Positions 24,349-33,119 of a stretch of DNA of 64,000 nt are shown here, in pieces (the first letter of the stretch is position 1; each line of letters opens with the position of its first letter). The notes under the pieces were generated by a model, which was given only the letters and a program-made list of their open reading frames with translations, made no database searches and had not been told where the DNA came from. The stretch comes from Streptomyces sp. S465 (GTDB lineage: Bacteria > Actinomycetota > Actinomycetes > Streptomycetales > Streptomycetaceae), in the NCBI RefSeq assembly GCF_026898115.1, contig NZ_CP114036.1, positions 7,930,001 through 7,994,000 of the forward strand, in the 5' to 3' direction. Both the position numbers and the translations under genes were made by a program.

Positions 24349-25959
24349 TCAGCCGGTTTCGAGCACCGCGCGGACGACCGGTCCGGCGGCATCCCCGCCG
24401 TGGCCGCCGGCGGTGACCACGGCGGCGGCCGCCACATCGTCGCGGTAGGCGGTGAACCAGGCGTTGGTCTCGGCCTGGCCGTCGATCTCGGCCGAGCCCG
24501 TCTTGGCCCCGATGTCCCCGGTGAGCCCGGACATCGCCGAAGCGGCGGTGCCGCTGGTCGCGGTCAGCCGCATCATGGCCTTCAACTGCGCCACGGTGGC
24601 CGGGCCCAGGCTGCGGTCGCTGGTGGCGATCTCCCGGTGGTCCACGGAAGGCGGCACCAGGACGGGCTGCTTGAAGGTGCCCGTCCGGGCGGTGGCCGCG
24701 ACCGACGCCATGGTGAGCGGGTTCATCTGGACCGTGCCCTGGCCGATCATGGCGGCGGCCTTGTCGTCGCCGCCCCCGCTCGGCACCGCACCGTCGAACG
24801 TGGTGATCCCCACCCGCCAGTCCAGCCCGATCCCGAACACGGACCGCGCCTCCTCGGCCACCGCGCCATCGGGTACGGCTCCGGCGAGCGAGACGAACGC
24901 GGTGTTGCAGGACGCCGCGAAGTCCTGCGCGAAGGTGGCACCCGGCAGCTCGCCGTTCTCGACGTTGTGGAACGGCATGCCCTGCGCGTACGACGCCGTC
25001 CTGGGGCAGGGCACCGGGAGGCCCGGGGTGACCTTGCCGGCCTCCAGCAGGGTGGCCGCGGTGACTATCTTGAACGTCGAGCCCGGCGCGGTCTGCCCCT
25101 GCAACGCGGCGTTGAACTCGGTCCGGTCGGAGTTGGCCACCGCCAGGATCTCCCCGGTGCTGGGCTTGAGCGCCACCACGGAGGCGCCGTCGCGCGTGGC
25201 CACGGCCTCCTCCGCGCTCTTCTGGACCGCGGCGTCGAGGGTGGTGCGCAGGGTGCCGGGCTTGCCCTTCGCCACCACGTGAAGCGTCGCCCCGGTGGTC
25301 CCGTCGGCCTTGACCACCGACACCTCCACCCGCGTCGCGCCGCCCACGGCCGCCCCGTATCTCGACCGCAGCGCGGTCAGCACCGGGTCGAGCGAGGGAT
25401 AACGACCCTGCGGCAGCTCCTTGCCGTCCCGGTCCAGCACCCGGACCGGCGAATTGTCCGCCAGATCCGTCCGCAGCGTGTCGGTGGCCCCGAGCCGGGG
25501 GTGGAGGACCGAGGGCTCCCAGTCGACCAGCGGCTTCTTGGTGGTCCGGCCGCGCACCACGGTCAGCCGCGATGTGTAGGTCCAGCGGGAAGTGGCCTTG
25601 TCGAAGACCACCTCGGCCTTCACGGTGAACGACACCGTGGTGCCGTGCTCCGCGCCCGGGGTGAGAGTCACCCTCCGCACATGGGCGTCGTCGCGATAGC
25701 GGCTCAGCGCGCCCAGGGCCGCCTCGGCGTTGTTGGTGTAGCCCGCGGCCAGCATGTCATTGCCGTCCGCCCAGGCGTCGAGGAACTCCCGGGCCGTCTG
25801 CCGGGTCTCCTCCGCGGTCACCGGGCCGTCGCGCAAGCCCGTGGTGTCGCCGCCGGTCACGCCCCGGTACAGGTTGTACCCGCCGTAGCCGGCGATCCCC
25901 AGGAGCCCCGCCGTCGCCGCCCCGAAGGCGACCTTCCCCAGCACCCGCAGCACCTGCAT
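24349..25959 (-). CDS. Penicillin-binding transpeptidase with MecA-type N-domain
   Basis: 536 aa class B-like PBP. One N-terminal membrane anchor (KVAFGAATAGLLGIAGYGGYNLY) is followed by an NTF2-like MecA_N domain (VTAEETRQTAREFLDAWADGNDMLAAGYT), a dimerisation segment and the transpeptidase. Active-site motifs are SxxK in APGSTFKIV (near residue 292), SxN in AASCNTAF (near 351) and KTG in IGAKTGSAEI (near 484). It crosslinks peptidoglycan outside the membrane. It is not in the division cluster, so this is one of the accessory Streptomyces PBPs; MecA-like architecture is sometimes linked to low beta-lactam affinity, which cannot be judged here. Confidence 0.92.
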   Translation of the reverse strand: MQVLRVLGKVAFGAATAGLLGIAGYGGYNLYRGVTGGDTTGLRDGPVTAEETRQTAREFLDAWADGNDMLAAGYTNNAEAALGALSRYRDDAHVRRVTLTPGAEHGTTVSFTVKAEVVFDKATSRWTYTSRLTVVRGRTTKKPLVDWEPSVLHPRLGATDTLRTDLADNSPVRVLDRDGKELPQGRYPSLDPVLTALRSRYGAAVGGATRVEVSVVKADGTTGATLHVVAKGKPGTLRTTLDAAVQKSAEEAVATRDGASVVALKPSTGEILAVANSDRTEFNAALQGQTAPGSTFKIVTAATLLEAGKVTPGLPVPCPRTASYAQGMPFHNVENGELPGATFAQDFAASCNTAFVSLAGAVPDGAVAEEARSVFGIGLDWRVGITTFDGAVPSGGGDDKAAAMIGQGTVQMNPLTMASVAATARTGTFKQPVLVPPSVDHREIATSDRSLGPATVAQLKAMMRLTATSGTAASAMSGLTGDIGAKTGSAEIDGQAETNAWFTAYRDDVAAAAVVTAGGHGGDAAGPVVRAVLETG

Positions 25960-25999
25960 GGCGTGCCCCCGCTTTTCACGTGTGGCCGGCTCGTGTGGC

Positions 26000-26191
26000 T
26001 CAGGCGGCCTGCTCCATCTCGCCGCGCAACGCCCGGGTGTAGACCCTCAGCAACCGGCTGTACTCGGCACGCTCCGAAGGCCGCAGCGCACGGCCGCCCC
26101 GGGCCCGCAGAAAGACGCGTATCGCCTCGTTGGCCTGGTCGGTGGTGGAGGTGGTCAGTAAGGCGGGTTGATGAGGAGGAGTCGGACGCAT
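26000..26191 (-). CDS. Small conserved protein, 63 aa
   Basis: The sequence begins MRPTPPHQPALLTTST and continues NEAIRVFLRARGGRALRPSERAEYSRLLRVYTRAL, a mostly helical, basic protein with no membrane segment or cysteines. I have the impression of a protein common across Streptomyces, but cannot name a family. It lies 40 bases upstream of the PBP gene on the same strand and may be in its transcript. Confidence 0.65.
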   Translation of the reverse strand: MRPTPPHQPALLTTSTTDQANEAIRVFLRARGGRALRPSERAEYSRLLRVYTRALRGEMEQAA

Positions 26192-26357
26192 GCCATAAGA
26201 GTAAGGGCCCCTACCGACATCAGCATCGGCTTAAACCGCCCAACTGCGGTGTTACCGCCGGTATGTGAGGAACGCCGCATCCACCGCGCGGGTGTTCCCC
26301 TCCCCGTCCCCATGGCATATGCCCCGCCCCGGCCGGGGGATGCCTCCCGCTGACCCA

Positions 26358-27113
26358 TCAGCTCCGACCAGCGGTTTCCGGTCCGGTGAGGATCACCTCG
26401 AGGGTGCGGGGGCCGTGGACGCCCTCGACGCGGTCCAGTTCGATGTCGCTGGTCGCGGACGGGCCCGAAATCCAGGTCAACGGGCGGGTGGGATCGAGGC
26501 GTTCCAGGGCCTGGGGGACGGAGTCCACGACCTGGTCGGGCACCCGGATGACGCAGATGTGGTGGTCGGGGACCAAGGTGATACGGCGTCGTCCCTGGTC
26601 GGGGGCGGCGTCCAGGACCACGGTGCCGGTCTCGGCCACGGCCACCGCGCACGCCGTCACCACGCTGGAGACCGCGTCCAGGTCGTGCGGGGTCAGCTCC
26701 GCCGTGTCCGGAACCCGGCGCACCGAACCGGGCACGGCGGACAGCCAGGAGGCGGGGAGGCCGGGGGGTACGGCCACGCCGGTGGCGCCGCGGTCGGCGA
26801 GGAGACGGGCGATCAGGGCCGGGAGGGACGGGGCGTCGGCGCGGTGGACGATGGCGCGGTAGTCGGCCAGGTGCTCCGCGAGGAGATCCACGCTCTCGGC
26901 GGCGGTCCGGTCACCGTGCACCCGGTGGTAGGCGCGCTCGACCGGCACCTCGTCCGGTGTCTCGGCGCGCGGCACATCGGTCAGCGCACGGCGGACCCGG
27001 GCCATGACCAGGGCGCGGGAGCCGAGACTCCGGGGGGCGGGACCCTGCGGCCCGGGGTGCTGGGTCTCACCCTGTGGCCCGGAGTCCGGGGAGCCTGAAG
27101 CTTGCGGGCTCAT
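26358..27113 (-). CDS. lutC: Lactate utilization protein C (LutC/YkgG)
   Basis: 251 aa from the ATG at 27113, whose first base pairs overlap the lutB stop by 4 bases. LutC is the third subunit of the LutABC L-lactate oxidation complex (lactate to pyruvate). The LUD domain is visible as RALTDVPRAETPDEVPVERAY, GTVVLDAAPDQGRRRITLVPDHHICVIRVPDQVVDSVPQALERL and SGPSATSDIELDRVEGVHGPRTLEVIL. The first 30 residues are a Gly/Pro-rich extension. It ends the rhamnose/lactate operon; a CCCCG/CGGGG hairpin at about 26317-26340 follows. Confidence 0.93.
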   Translation of the reverse strand: MSPQASGSPDSGPQGETQHPGPQGPAPRSLGSRALVMARVRRALTDVPRAETPDEVPVERAYHRVHGDRTAAESVDLLAEHLADYRAIVHRADAPSLPALIARLLADRGATGVAVPPGLPASWLSAVPGSVRRVPDTAELTPHDLDAVSSVVTACAVAVAETGTVVLDAAPDQGRRRITLVPDHHICVIRVPDQVVDSVPQALERLDPTRPLTWISGPSATSDIELDRVEGVHGPRTLEVILTGPETAGRS

Positions 27114-28612
27114 GTGGTCTTCCTTCCCTCCGTGCGGCGCTCGCCCCGGGTCCGTTGCCACCAGTCGCGGAACGATTCCTCCGGCACCCTCGGCAGTTCC
27201 CGCGTATCGCTCCACGCCCGTCCCGGACCGGGCAGCCGGCGCGGATGGAAACGGCGGGTGCGGGAGGCCAGGCGCTGGCCGGTGCGCAGCACCCCGGGGT
27301 GGTCCAGGGCCCAGCGGGCGGCGCGCATCGCGGCGCGCTCGGCGGCGTGGCCCTTGGCCGGCTTGATGACGGTGCGGGTGCCGCGGACCGAGGCGGGGCC
27401 GCCCTCGACCACGCGCTCACGGAGGTGGACCAGGATCTCCGGGATGTCGATGGCCACCGGGCACACCTCGTAGCACGCCCCGCACAGGGAGGACGCGTAC
27501 GGCAGCGAGGCGTCCACCTCGCTCTGGGTGCCGCGCAGCTGGGGGGTGAGGATCGCGCCGATCGGCCCAGGGTACGCCGACCCGTAGGCATGGCCGCCCG
27601 CCCGCTCGTACACCGGGCACACGTTGAGACACGCCGAGCAGCGGATGCAGCGCAGCGCCTGCCGGCCCACGGTGTCGGCGAGAGTGTCGGTGCGGCCGTT
27701 GTCCAGGAGCACCAGATGGAAGGCGCGCGGCCCGTCCTCGTCGGTGGTGCCGGTCCAGGTGGAGGTGTACGGGTTCATCCGCTCCGCGGTCGAGGAGCGG
27801 GGCAGCAGCTGGAGGAAGACCTCCAGGTCCTGGAAGGTGGGCACCACCTTCTCGATGCCGACGACGGAGATCAGCGTCTCGGGGAGGGTCAGGCACATCC
27901 GGCCGTTGCCCTCGGATTCCACGACCACCAGCGTGCCGGTCTCCGCGACCATGAAGTTGGCGCCGGAGATCCCCACCTTCGCGTTCAGGAACTTCTCGCG
28001 GAGGTGCAGCCGCGCGGCCTCCGCCAGATCGGCGGGCGCGTCGGTCAGCCCCTCCGGCGCCGGGCGGCCCCACTGGGCCATCCGCTCGGCGAAGATGTCG
28101 CGGATCTCGCCCCGGTTGCGGTGGATCGCCGGAACCAGGATGTGCGACGGGAGGTCGTCGCCGAGCTGCACGATCAGCTCGGCCAGGTCGGTCTCGTACG
28201 CCGTGATCCCGGCGGTGGCGAGGGCGCTGTTCAGGCCGATCTCCTGGGTGGCCATCGACTTGACCTTGACCACCTCGCGCTCGCCCGTCGCCTGGACCAG
28301 CTCGGTGACGATGCGGTTCGCCTCCTCCGCGTCCGCCGCCCAGTGGACGTGGCCGCCGGCCGCCGTGACCGCGCTCTCCAGCCGCTCCAGGTAGTGGTCC
28401 AGATGGCGCAGCGTACGGTCCTTGATGGCCGCGCCCGCGGCGCGCAGCCGCGACCAGTCGTCCAGTTCCGCCACCGCCGTGGCGCGCTTGGCGCGGATGG
28501 TGTGGGTGGCGTGGCGGAGGTTGGCGCGCAGCTGGGTGTTGCGGGTCGAGGCGTCGGCCGCCCGCGGGAAGGAGGGCATCCCGAGGTAGGTGGCTTGGTG
28601 GGTTCCGCTCAC
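27110..28612 (-). CDS. lutB: Lactate utilization iron-sulfur protein B (LutB/YkgF)
   Basis: 500 aa from the GTG at 28612, overlapping the lutA stop. An N-terminal LUD domain (REVVKVKSMATQEIGLNSAL, GISGANFMVAETGTLVVVESEGNGRM) is followed by two [4Fe-4S] ferredoxin motifs, CIRCSACLNVCPVY and CGACYEVCPVAID, and a DUF3390-like tail. The protein passes electrons in lactate oxidation. The context fits: rhamnose breakdown makes L-lactaldehyde, then L-lactate. Confidence 0.95.
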   Translation of the reverse strand: MSGTHQATYLGMPSFPRAADASTRNTQLRANLRHATHTIRAKRATAVAELDDWSRLRAAGAAIKDRTLRHLDHYLERLESAVTAAGGHVHWAADAEEANRIVTELVQATGEREVVKVKSMATQEIGLNSALATAGITAYETDLAELIVQLGDDLPSHILVPAIHRNRGEIRDIFAERMAQWGRPAPEGLTDAPADLAEAARLHLREKFLNAKVGISGANFMVAETGTLVVVESEGNGRMCLTLPETLISVVGIEKVVPTFQDLEVFLQLLPRSSTAERMNPYTSTWTGTTDEDGPRAFHLVLLDNGRTDTLADTVGRQALRCIRCSACLNVCPVYERAGGHAYGSAYPGPIGAILTPQLRGTQSEVDASLPYASSLCGACYEVCPVAIDIPEILVHLRERVVEGGPASVRGTRTVIKPAKGHAAERAAMRAARWALDHPGVLRTGQRLASRTRRFHPRRLPGPGRAWSDTRELPRVPEESFRDWWQRTRGERRTEGRKTT

Positions 28613-29361
28613 CAGACGTTCCCTTCCGTGCTGGCCAGGATCTCGGCGATGTGCACCGGACGGACCGTGGAGCCCTGGCGGGCGAGCGTGCCGCCGATGT
28701 GCATCTGGCAGGAGTTGTCGACCGTGCACACGGCCTCGGCGCCGGTCGCGGTGATGTTGCGCGCCTTGTCCGCCCCCATGGCCGCCGACACGGCCGCGTT
28801 CTTGACGGCGAACGTACCGCCGAAGCCGCAGCACTCCTCGGCCCCCGGCAGCTCCACCAGGGTCAGCCCCCGCACGGCGGCGAGGAGCGAGCGCGGACGG
28901 TCGCCGAGTCCCAGCATCCGCAGCCCGTGGCAGGTGGGGTGGTAGGTCACGGTGTGCGGGTAGTACGCGCCGACGTCGGTGACCTCCAGGACGTCGGTGA
29001 GGAACTCGGTGAGCTCGTAGGTCTTGGGGACGGCCTCGGCGGCCGCGTCCGCGAGCTCCTGGCCACGCCCCTCGGCGGCGGCCTTGGCGCCGATCCGGGG
29101 GTAGTTGTCCCGCACCATCGCCGCGCACGAACCCGAGGGGGCCACCACGTAGTCGTAGTCGCGGAACGCGGTGGCGTAGCGGCGCACCAGCGGTTCGGTC
29201 TGGTGGCGGTAGCCGGTGTTGAACTGCGGCTGGCCGCAGCAGCTCTGCGCGTCCGGGAAACCGACCTCCACGCCGAGCCGTTCCAGAAGCGTGACCACGG
29301 CCTGGCCGGTGCGCGGATAGAGGGTGTCGTTGACGCAGGTGATGAAGAGCGCTACGCGCAC
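28609..29361 (-). CDS. lutA: Lactate utilization protein A (LutA/YkgE)
   Basis: 250 aa from the GTG at 29361, preceded by GAGGAGG. Two CCG domains with cysteine-rich motifs typical of heterodisulfide-reductase-like subunits are visible: DAQSCCGQPQFNTGY, VTYHPTCHG, GAEECCGFGGTFAVK and CTVDNSCQMHI. It works with LutB and LutC. Its start overlaps the end of the rhamnulokinase gene by 10 bases. Confidence 0.95.
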   Translation of the reverse strand: MRVALFITCVNDTLYPRTGQAVVTLLERLGVEVGFPDAQSCCGQPQFNTGYRHQTEPLVRRYATAFRDYDYVVAPSGSCAAMVRDNYPRIGAKAAAEGRGQELADAAAEAVPKTYELTEFLTDVLEVTDVGAYYPHTVTYHPTCHGLRMLGLGDRPRSLLAAVRGLTLVELPGAEECCGFGGTFAVKNAAVSAAMGADKARNITATGAEAVCTVDNSCQMHIGGTLARQGSTVRPVHIAEILASTEGNVW

Positions 29362-30905
29362 GGTTCCTCCTCGTGGCCCTGGCCGGTGGCAGCCCCGGTG
29401 GCCTGCCCTGTGACCTGCGCGTCCCCCAGCCGGGCGGCTGCCCGGTCCCACGCCGAATGATCACCTGTGGGCTCATACTGCCTCAGCGACTGGGTGCTGT
29501 GAAGCAGCGCGCGCAACTCGGGCAGACCGCCGCTGACGCTTCCGGCCGTACGGGCCTGCACCAGGACGTTTCCCAGCGCCGCCGCCTCGGCCGGGCCCGC
29601 GACCACCGGAAGCCCGCAGGCGTCGGCGGTGAGCCGGCACAGCAGGTCGTTGCGCGCACCGCCGCCGACGATGTGCACCACGCCGACCGTACGGCCGGAC
29701 AGCCGCTGGGCGTCCTCGATCGCCCGGCGGTGCGCCAGGGCGAGCGAGTCCAGCACACAGCGGGTGGTCTCGGCGGGGGTGCGCGGGACGGGCTGGCCGG
29801 TGCGGCGACAGGCGTCGGCGATGCGGTCGGGCATGTCGTGCGGGGCGATGAAGGCCGGGTCGCCGGCATCGACCACCGAGCGCAGCGGAGTGGCCTCGGC
29901 CGCCTCCCGGAGCAGGGCGGTGAGGTCCGTACGGGAGGCACGGCCGCCTCGGGCGTCCCAGCTGCGCACGCACTCCTGGAGCATCCACAGGCCCATGATG
30001 TTGCGCAGGTAGCGGACCGTGCCGTCCACGCCCAGCTCATTGGTGAAGTTGGCCGCGCGGCTTGCCTCCGTGAGCACCGGCGCGTCCAGTTCGAGTCCGG
30101 CCAGGGACCAGGTGCCGGTGGCGATGTACGCGAAGTCGGGCGTGGTGGCCGGGACGCCGACGACGGCGGACGCGGTGTCGTGCGAACCGACGGCCGTGAC
30201 GGGGGTGGGCGCCGTGAGGCCCGTTTCGGCGAGGACGTCCTGGCGCAGGGTCCCGGCGGGGTCGCCCGGACGGCGCAGCGGAGGGAAGAGCGTGAGGTCG
30301 ATCCCGAGGGCCGTGGCCACGGGGCGGGCCCAGTCGCGGGTGCGGGGGTCGATCAGCTGGGTGGTGGAGGCGTTCGTCAGCTCGGTGCCGGCCTCGCCCG
30401 TCAGCCAGTACGCGATGAGGTCGGGGATGAGCAGCAGGCGGTGGGCGGCGGCGAGGGCGGGGGTGCCCTGGGCCGCCATGAGCTGGTAGATCGTGTTGAA
30501 GGGGAGGTGCTGGAGGCCGGTGGCGGCGTAGAGGGCCGGGGGCGGGAGCGCCGCCGCGGCCCTTTCGGCCGTGCCGGTGGTGCGGGTGTCCCGGTAGTGG
30601 ACAGGGTTGGCCAGGAGGGTGCCGTCGGCGGCGAGCAGGCCGTAGTCGACCGCCCAGGTGTCGATGCCGACGCTGGTCAGACCGCTGCCCCTGGTGTGTG
30701 CCGCGGCCGCCCCGAGGCCGTCCAGGACGCCCTGGTACAGGGACAGGACGTTCCAGTGCAGGGTGCCCAGGACACGGGTGGGCTGGTTGGGGAAGCGGTG
30801 CACCTCGTGGAGGGTCAGCCGGTCGCGGGCGACCTCGCCGACCATGACCCGGCCGCTGGACGCACCGAGGTCCACGGCGGCGAAGTGGTGTTCTTGGGCG
30901 GGCAC
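29352..30905 (-). CDS. rhaB: L-rhamnulokinase
   Basis: 517 aa FGGY-family sugar kinase, GTG start. It phosphorylates L-rhamnulose to L-rhamnulose 1-phosphate. The ATPase fold shows FAAVDLGASSGRVMVGEV at the N-terminus, SVGIDTWAVDYGLLAADG, AVGSHDTASAV with the catalytic Asp, YIATGTWSLAGLEL and VVHIVGGGARNDLLCRLTADACGLPVVAGPAEAAALGN. Length and motifs fit RhaB rather than xylulo- or glycerol kinase, and the neighbours support this. The 119-base gap to the upstream aldolase gene contains a C10 run and a GGGGACGGGG-type hairpin that may attenuate the downstream genes. Confidence 0.94.
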   Translation of the reverse strand: MPAQEHHFAAVDLGASSGRVMVGEVARDRLTLHEVHRFPNQPTRVLGTLHWNVLSLYQGVLDGLGAAAAHTRGSGLTSVGIDTWAVDYGLLAADGTLLANPVHYRDTRTTGTAERAAAALPPPALYAATGLQHLPFNTIYQLMAAQGTPALAAAHRLLLIPDLIAYWLTGEAGTELTNASTTQLIDPRTRDWARPVATALGIDLTLFPPLRRPGDPAGTLRQDVLAETGLTAPTPVTAVGSHDTASAVVGVPATTPDFAYIATGTWSLAGLELDAPVLTEASRAANFTNELGVDGTVRYLRNIMGLWMLQECVRSWDARGGRASRTDLTALLREAAEATPLRSVVDAGDPAFIAPHDMPDRIADACRRTGQPVPRTPAETTRCVLDSLALAHRRAIEDAQRLSGRTVGVVHIVGGGARNDLLCRLTADACGLPVVAGPAEAAALGNVLVQARTAGSVSGGLPELRALLHSTQSLRQYEPTGDHSAWDRAAARLGDAQVTGQATGAATGQGHEEEPCA

Positions 30906-31024
30906 GTGGACCTCGTGGTGAGTGGTGTGATGACGGTGGTTTCGTACCGGCGGGGGACGGGGCCTTGAGGACGGGGACCGGGCCCCCGCCCCCCCCCCGC
31001 GACCCCGTCCCCCTCGCGCGCGGG

Positions 31025-33064
31025 TCAGCGCAGGAACGCCGCCGCGACCCCCGCGTCGACCGGGACGTGCAGCCCCGTGGTGTGCGTCAGGTCGCCGCCG
31101 ACGAGGGCGAAGACCGCGTTCGCGACGTGGGACGGGAGCACCTCGCGCTTGAGGAGGGTGCGCTGGGCGTAGAACTCGCCCAGCTTCTCCTCCGGGACGC
31201 CGTAGACCGCCGCGCGCTTGGCTCCCCAGCCGCCCGCGAAGATGCCGCTGCCCTGGACCACCCCATCGGGGTTCACGCCGTTGACGCGGATGCCGTGTTC
31301 GCCCAGCTCGGCGGCGAGCAGGCGGACCTGGTGCGCCTGGTCGGCCTTGGTCGCGGAGTACGCGATGTTGTTCGGGCCCGCGAACACCGAGTTCTTGGAG
31401 GCGATGTAGACGATGTCGCCGCCCATGTTCTGGGCGATCAGCACGCGGGCCGCCTCGCGTGCGGCCAGGAAGCTGCCGCGCGCCATGATGGAGTGCTGGA
31501 GGTCCCAGTCCTCGGCGGTGGTCTCCAGCAGGGGCTTGGAGATGGAGATGCCCGCGTTGTTGACCAGGATGTCCACCCCGCCGAAGGCCAGGGCCGCCTG
31601 GTCGAACGCCGCCTTGATCCGCTCCTCGTCGGTGACGTCCACGGTGACGGCCGTGGCCTTGTCCGGACCGCCCAGTTCGGCGGCGACGTCAGCGGCGGAG
31701 CCGGCGTTGATGTCCGCCACCACCACACATGCGCCCTCGGCCACCAGGCGGTGTGCGATCGCCTTGCCGATGCCCGACCCCGCGCCGGTCACCAGGGCGA
31801 TCCGGGTGGCGAGGGGCTTGGCCTTCGGCATGCGCTGGAGCTTGGCCTCCTCCAGCGCCCAGTACTCGATGCGGAACTTCTCCGACTCCTCGATGGGCGC
31901 GTAGCTGGAGACCGCCTCGGCACCGCGCATCACGTTGATCGCGTTGACGTAGAACTCGCCGGCCACCCGGGCCGTCTGCTTGTCCTTGCCGTAGCTGAAC
32001 ATCCCCACCCCGGGGACCAGCACGATCGCGGGGTCCGCGCCGCGCATCGCCGGGGAGTCGGGGGTGGCGTGGCGTTGGTAGTAGGCGGCGTAGTCGGTGC
32101 GGTAGGCGGTGTGGAGTTCCCTGAGGCGGGCGATCGTCTCCTCGAGCGGTGCGCCCGGGGGGAGGTCCAGCACCAGGGGGCGGACCTTGGTGCGCAGGAA
32201 GTGGTCCGGGCAGGAGGTGCCGAGCGCGGCCAGCCGCGGGTGTTCGGCGCGCGCGACGAAGTCCAGGACGGTGTCGGAGTCCGTGAAGTGGCCCACCTGG
32301 GGGCGGTCGGTGGAGACCAGGCCGCGGATGACGGGGGCCAGGGCCGCCGCGCGGGCGCGGCGTTCGGCGGGCGGGAGGGTGGTGTGGACGACCGGACCGA
32401 AGGGGTCGGCCTTGCCCCGCGCGGTGAGGAACTCCTCGGCGGTGCGGATGATGCGCAGCGAGTTGGCCTCGCACTCGGCGGAGGTGTCACCCCAGGCGGT
32501 GATGCCGTGGCCGCCGAGGATACAGCCGATGGCCCGCGGGTTGGCCTTCTTGATGGCGGCGATGTCCAGGCCCAGCTGGAAGCCGGGACGGCGCCAGGGC
32601 ACCCACACCACCTGGTTGCCGAAGCACTCCTTGGTGAGTGCCTCGCCGTCGGCCGCGCAGGCCAGGGCGATACCGGAGTCGGGGTGGAGGTGGTCGACGT
32701 GGGCGGCGTCGACCAGACCGTGCATGGCGGTGTCGATGGACGGCGCGGCACCGCCCTTGCCGTGCAGGCAGTAGTCGAAGGCGGCGACCATCTCGTCCTC
32801 GCGGTCCACCCCGGGGTAGACGTCGGTGAGCGCGCGGAGCCGGTCCAGGCGGAGTGCGGCGAGGCCGGAGTGGGTGAGGGTGCCCAGGTCGCCACCGGAG
32901 CCCTTGACCCACATCAGCTCGACGTCCTGGCCCGTGACGGGGTCGGGGGCGGTGCCCTTGGCGGAGGTGTTCCCGCCCGCGTAGTTGGTGTTGCGCGGAT
33001 CGGCGCCGAGCCGGTGTGAGCGGTCCAGCAGCGCGGCCGCCTCGGGATGCGGTTGTGCGGTCAT
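31025..33064 (-). CDS. rhaE: Bifunctional rhamnulose-1-phosphate aldolase / lactaldehyde dehydrogenase
   Basis: 679 aa. Residues ~1-420 form the class II aldolase/adducin domain (NTNYAGGNTSAKG; metal-binding HVDHLHPDSGIAL; LGGHGITAWGD). Residues ~430-679 form a short-chain dehydrogenase (IALVTGAGSGIGKAIAHRL, NNAGISISKPLLE, catalytic Tyr-Lys in YSATKADQ). It cleaves L-rhamnulose 1-phosphate to DHAP and L-lactaldehyde and is expected to oxidise the latter to L-lactate, as shown for RhaEW-type fusions in other bacteria. The product feeds LutABC in the same gene string. The ATG at 33064 lies 55 bases downstream of the isomerase gene's stop codon. Confidence 0.93.
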   Translation of the reverse strand: MTAQPHPEAAALLDRSHRLGADPRNTNYAGGNTSAKGTAPDPVTGQDVELMWVKGSGGDLGTLTHSGLAALRLDRLRALTDVYPGVDREDEMVAAFDYCLHGKGGAAPSIDTAMHGLVDAAHVDHLHPDSGIALACAADGEALTKECFGNQVVWVPWRRPGFQLGLDIAAIKKANPRAIGCILGGHGITAWGDTSAECEANSLRIIRTAEEFLTARGKADPFGPVVHTTLPPAERRARAAALAPVIRGLVSTDRPQVGHFTDSDTVLDFVARAEHPRLAALGTSCPDHFLRTKVRPLVLDLPPGAPLEETIARLRELHTAYRTDYAAYYQRHATPDSPAMRGADPAIVLVPGVGMFSYGKDKQTARVAGEFYVNAINVMRGAEAVSSYAPIEESEKFRIEYWALEEAKLQRMPKAKPLATRIALVTGAGSGIGKAIAHRLVAEGACVVVADINAGSAADVAAELGGPDKATAVTVDVTDEERIKAAFDQAALAFGGVDILVNNAGISISKPLLETTAEDWDLQHSIMARGSFLAAREAARVLIAQNMGGDIVYIASKNSVFAGPNNIAYSATKADQAHQVRLLAAELGEHGIRVNGVNPDGVVQGSGIFAGGWGAKRAAVYGVPEEKLGEFYAQRTLLKREVLPSHVANAVFALVGGDLTHTTGLHVPVDAGVAAAFLR

Positions 33065-33119
33065 GTCGTCCTCTTCGTGTGTTGGCCCACTTCGGGTGTC
33101 GGCCCACCGAGCGGCGGGG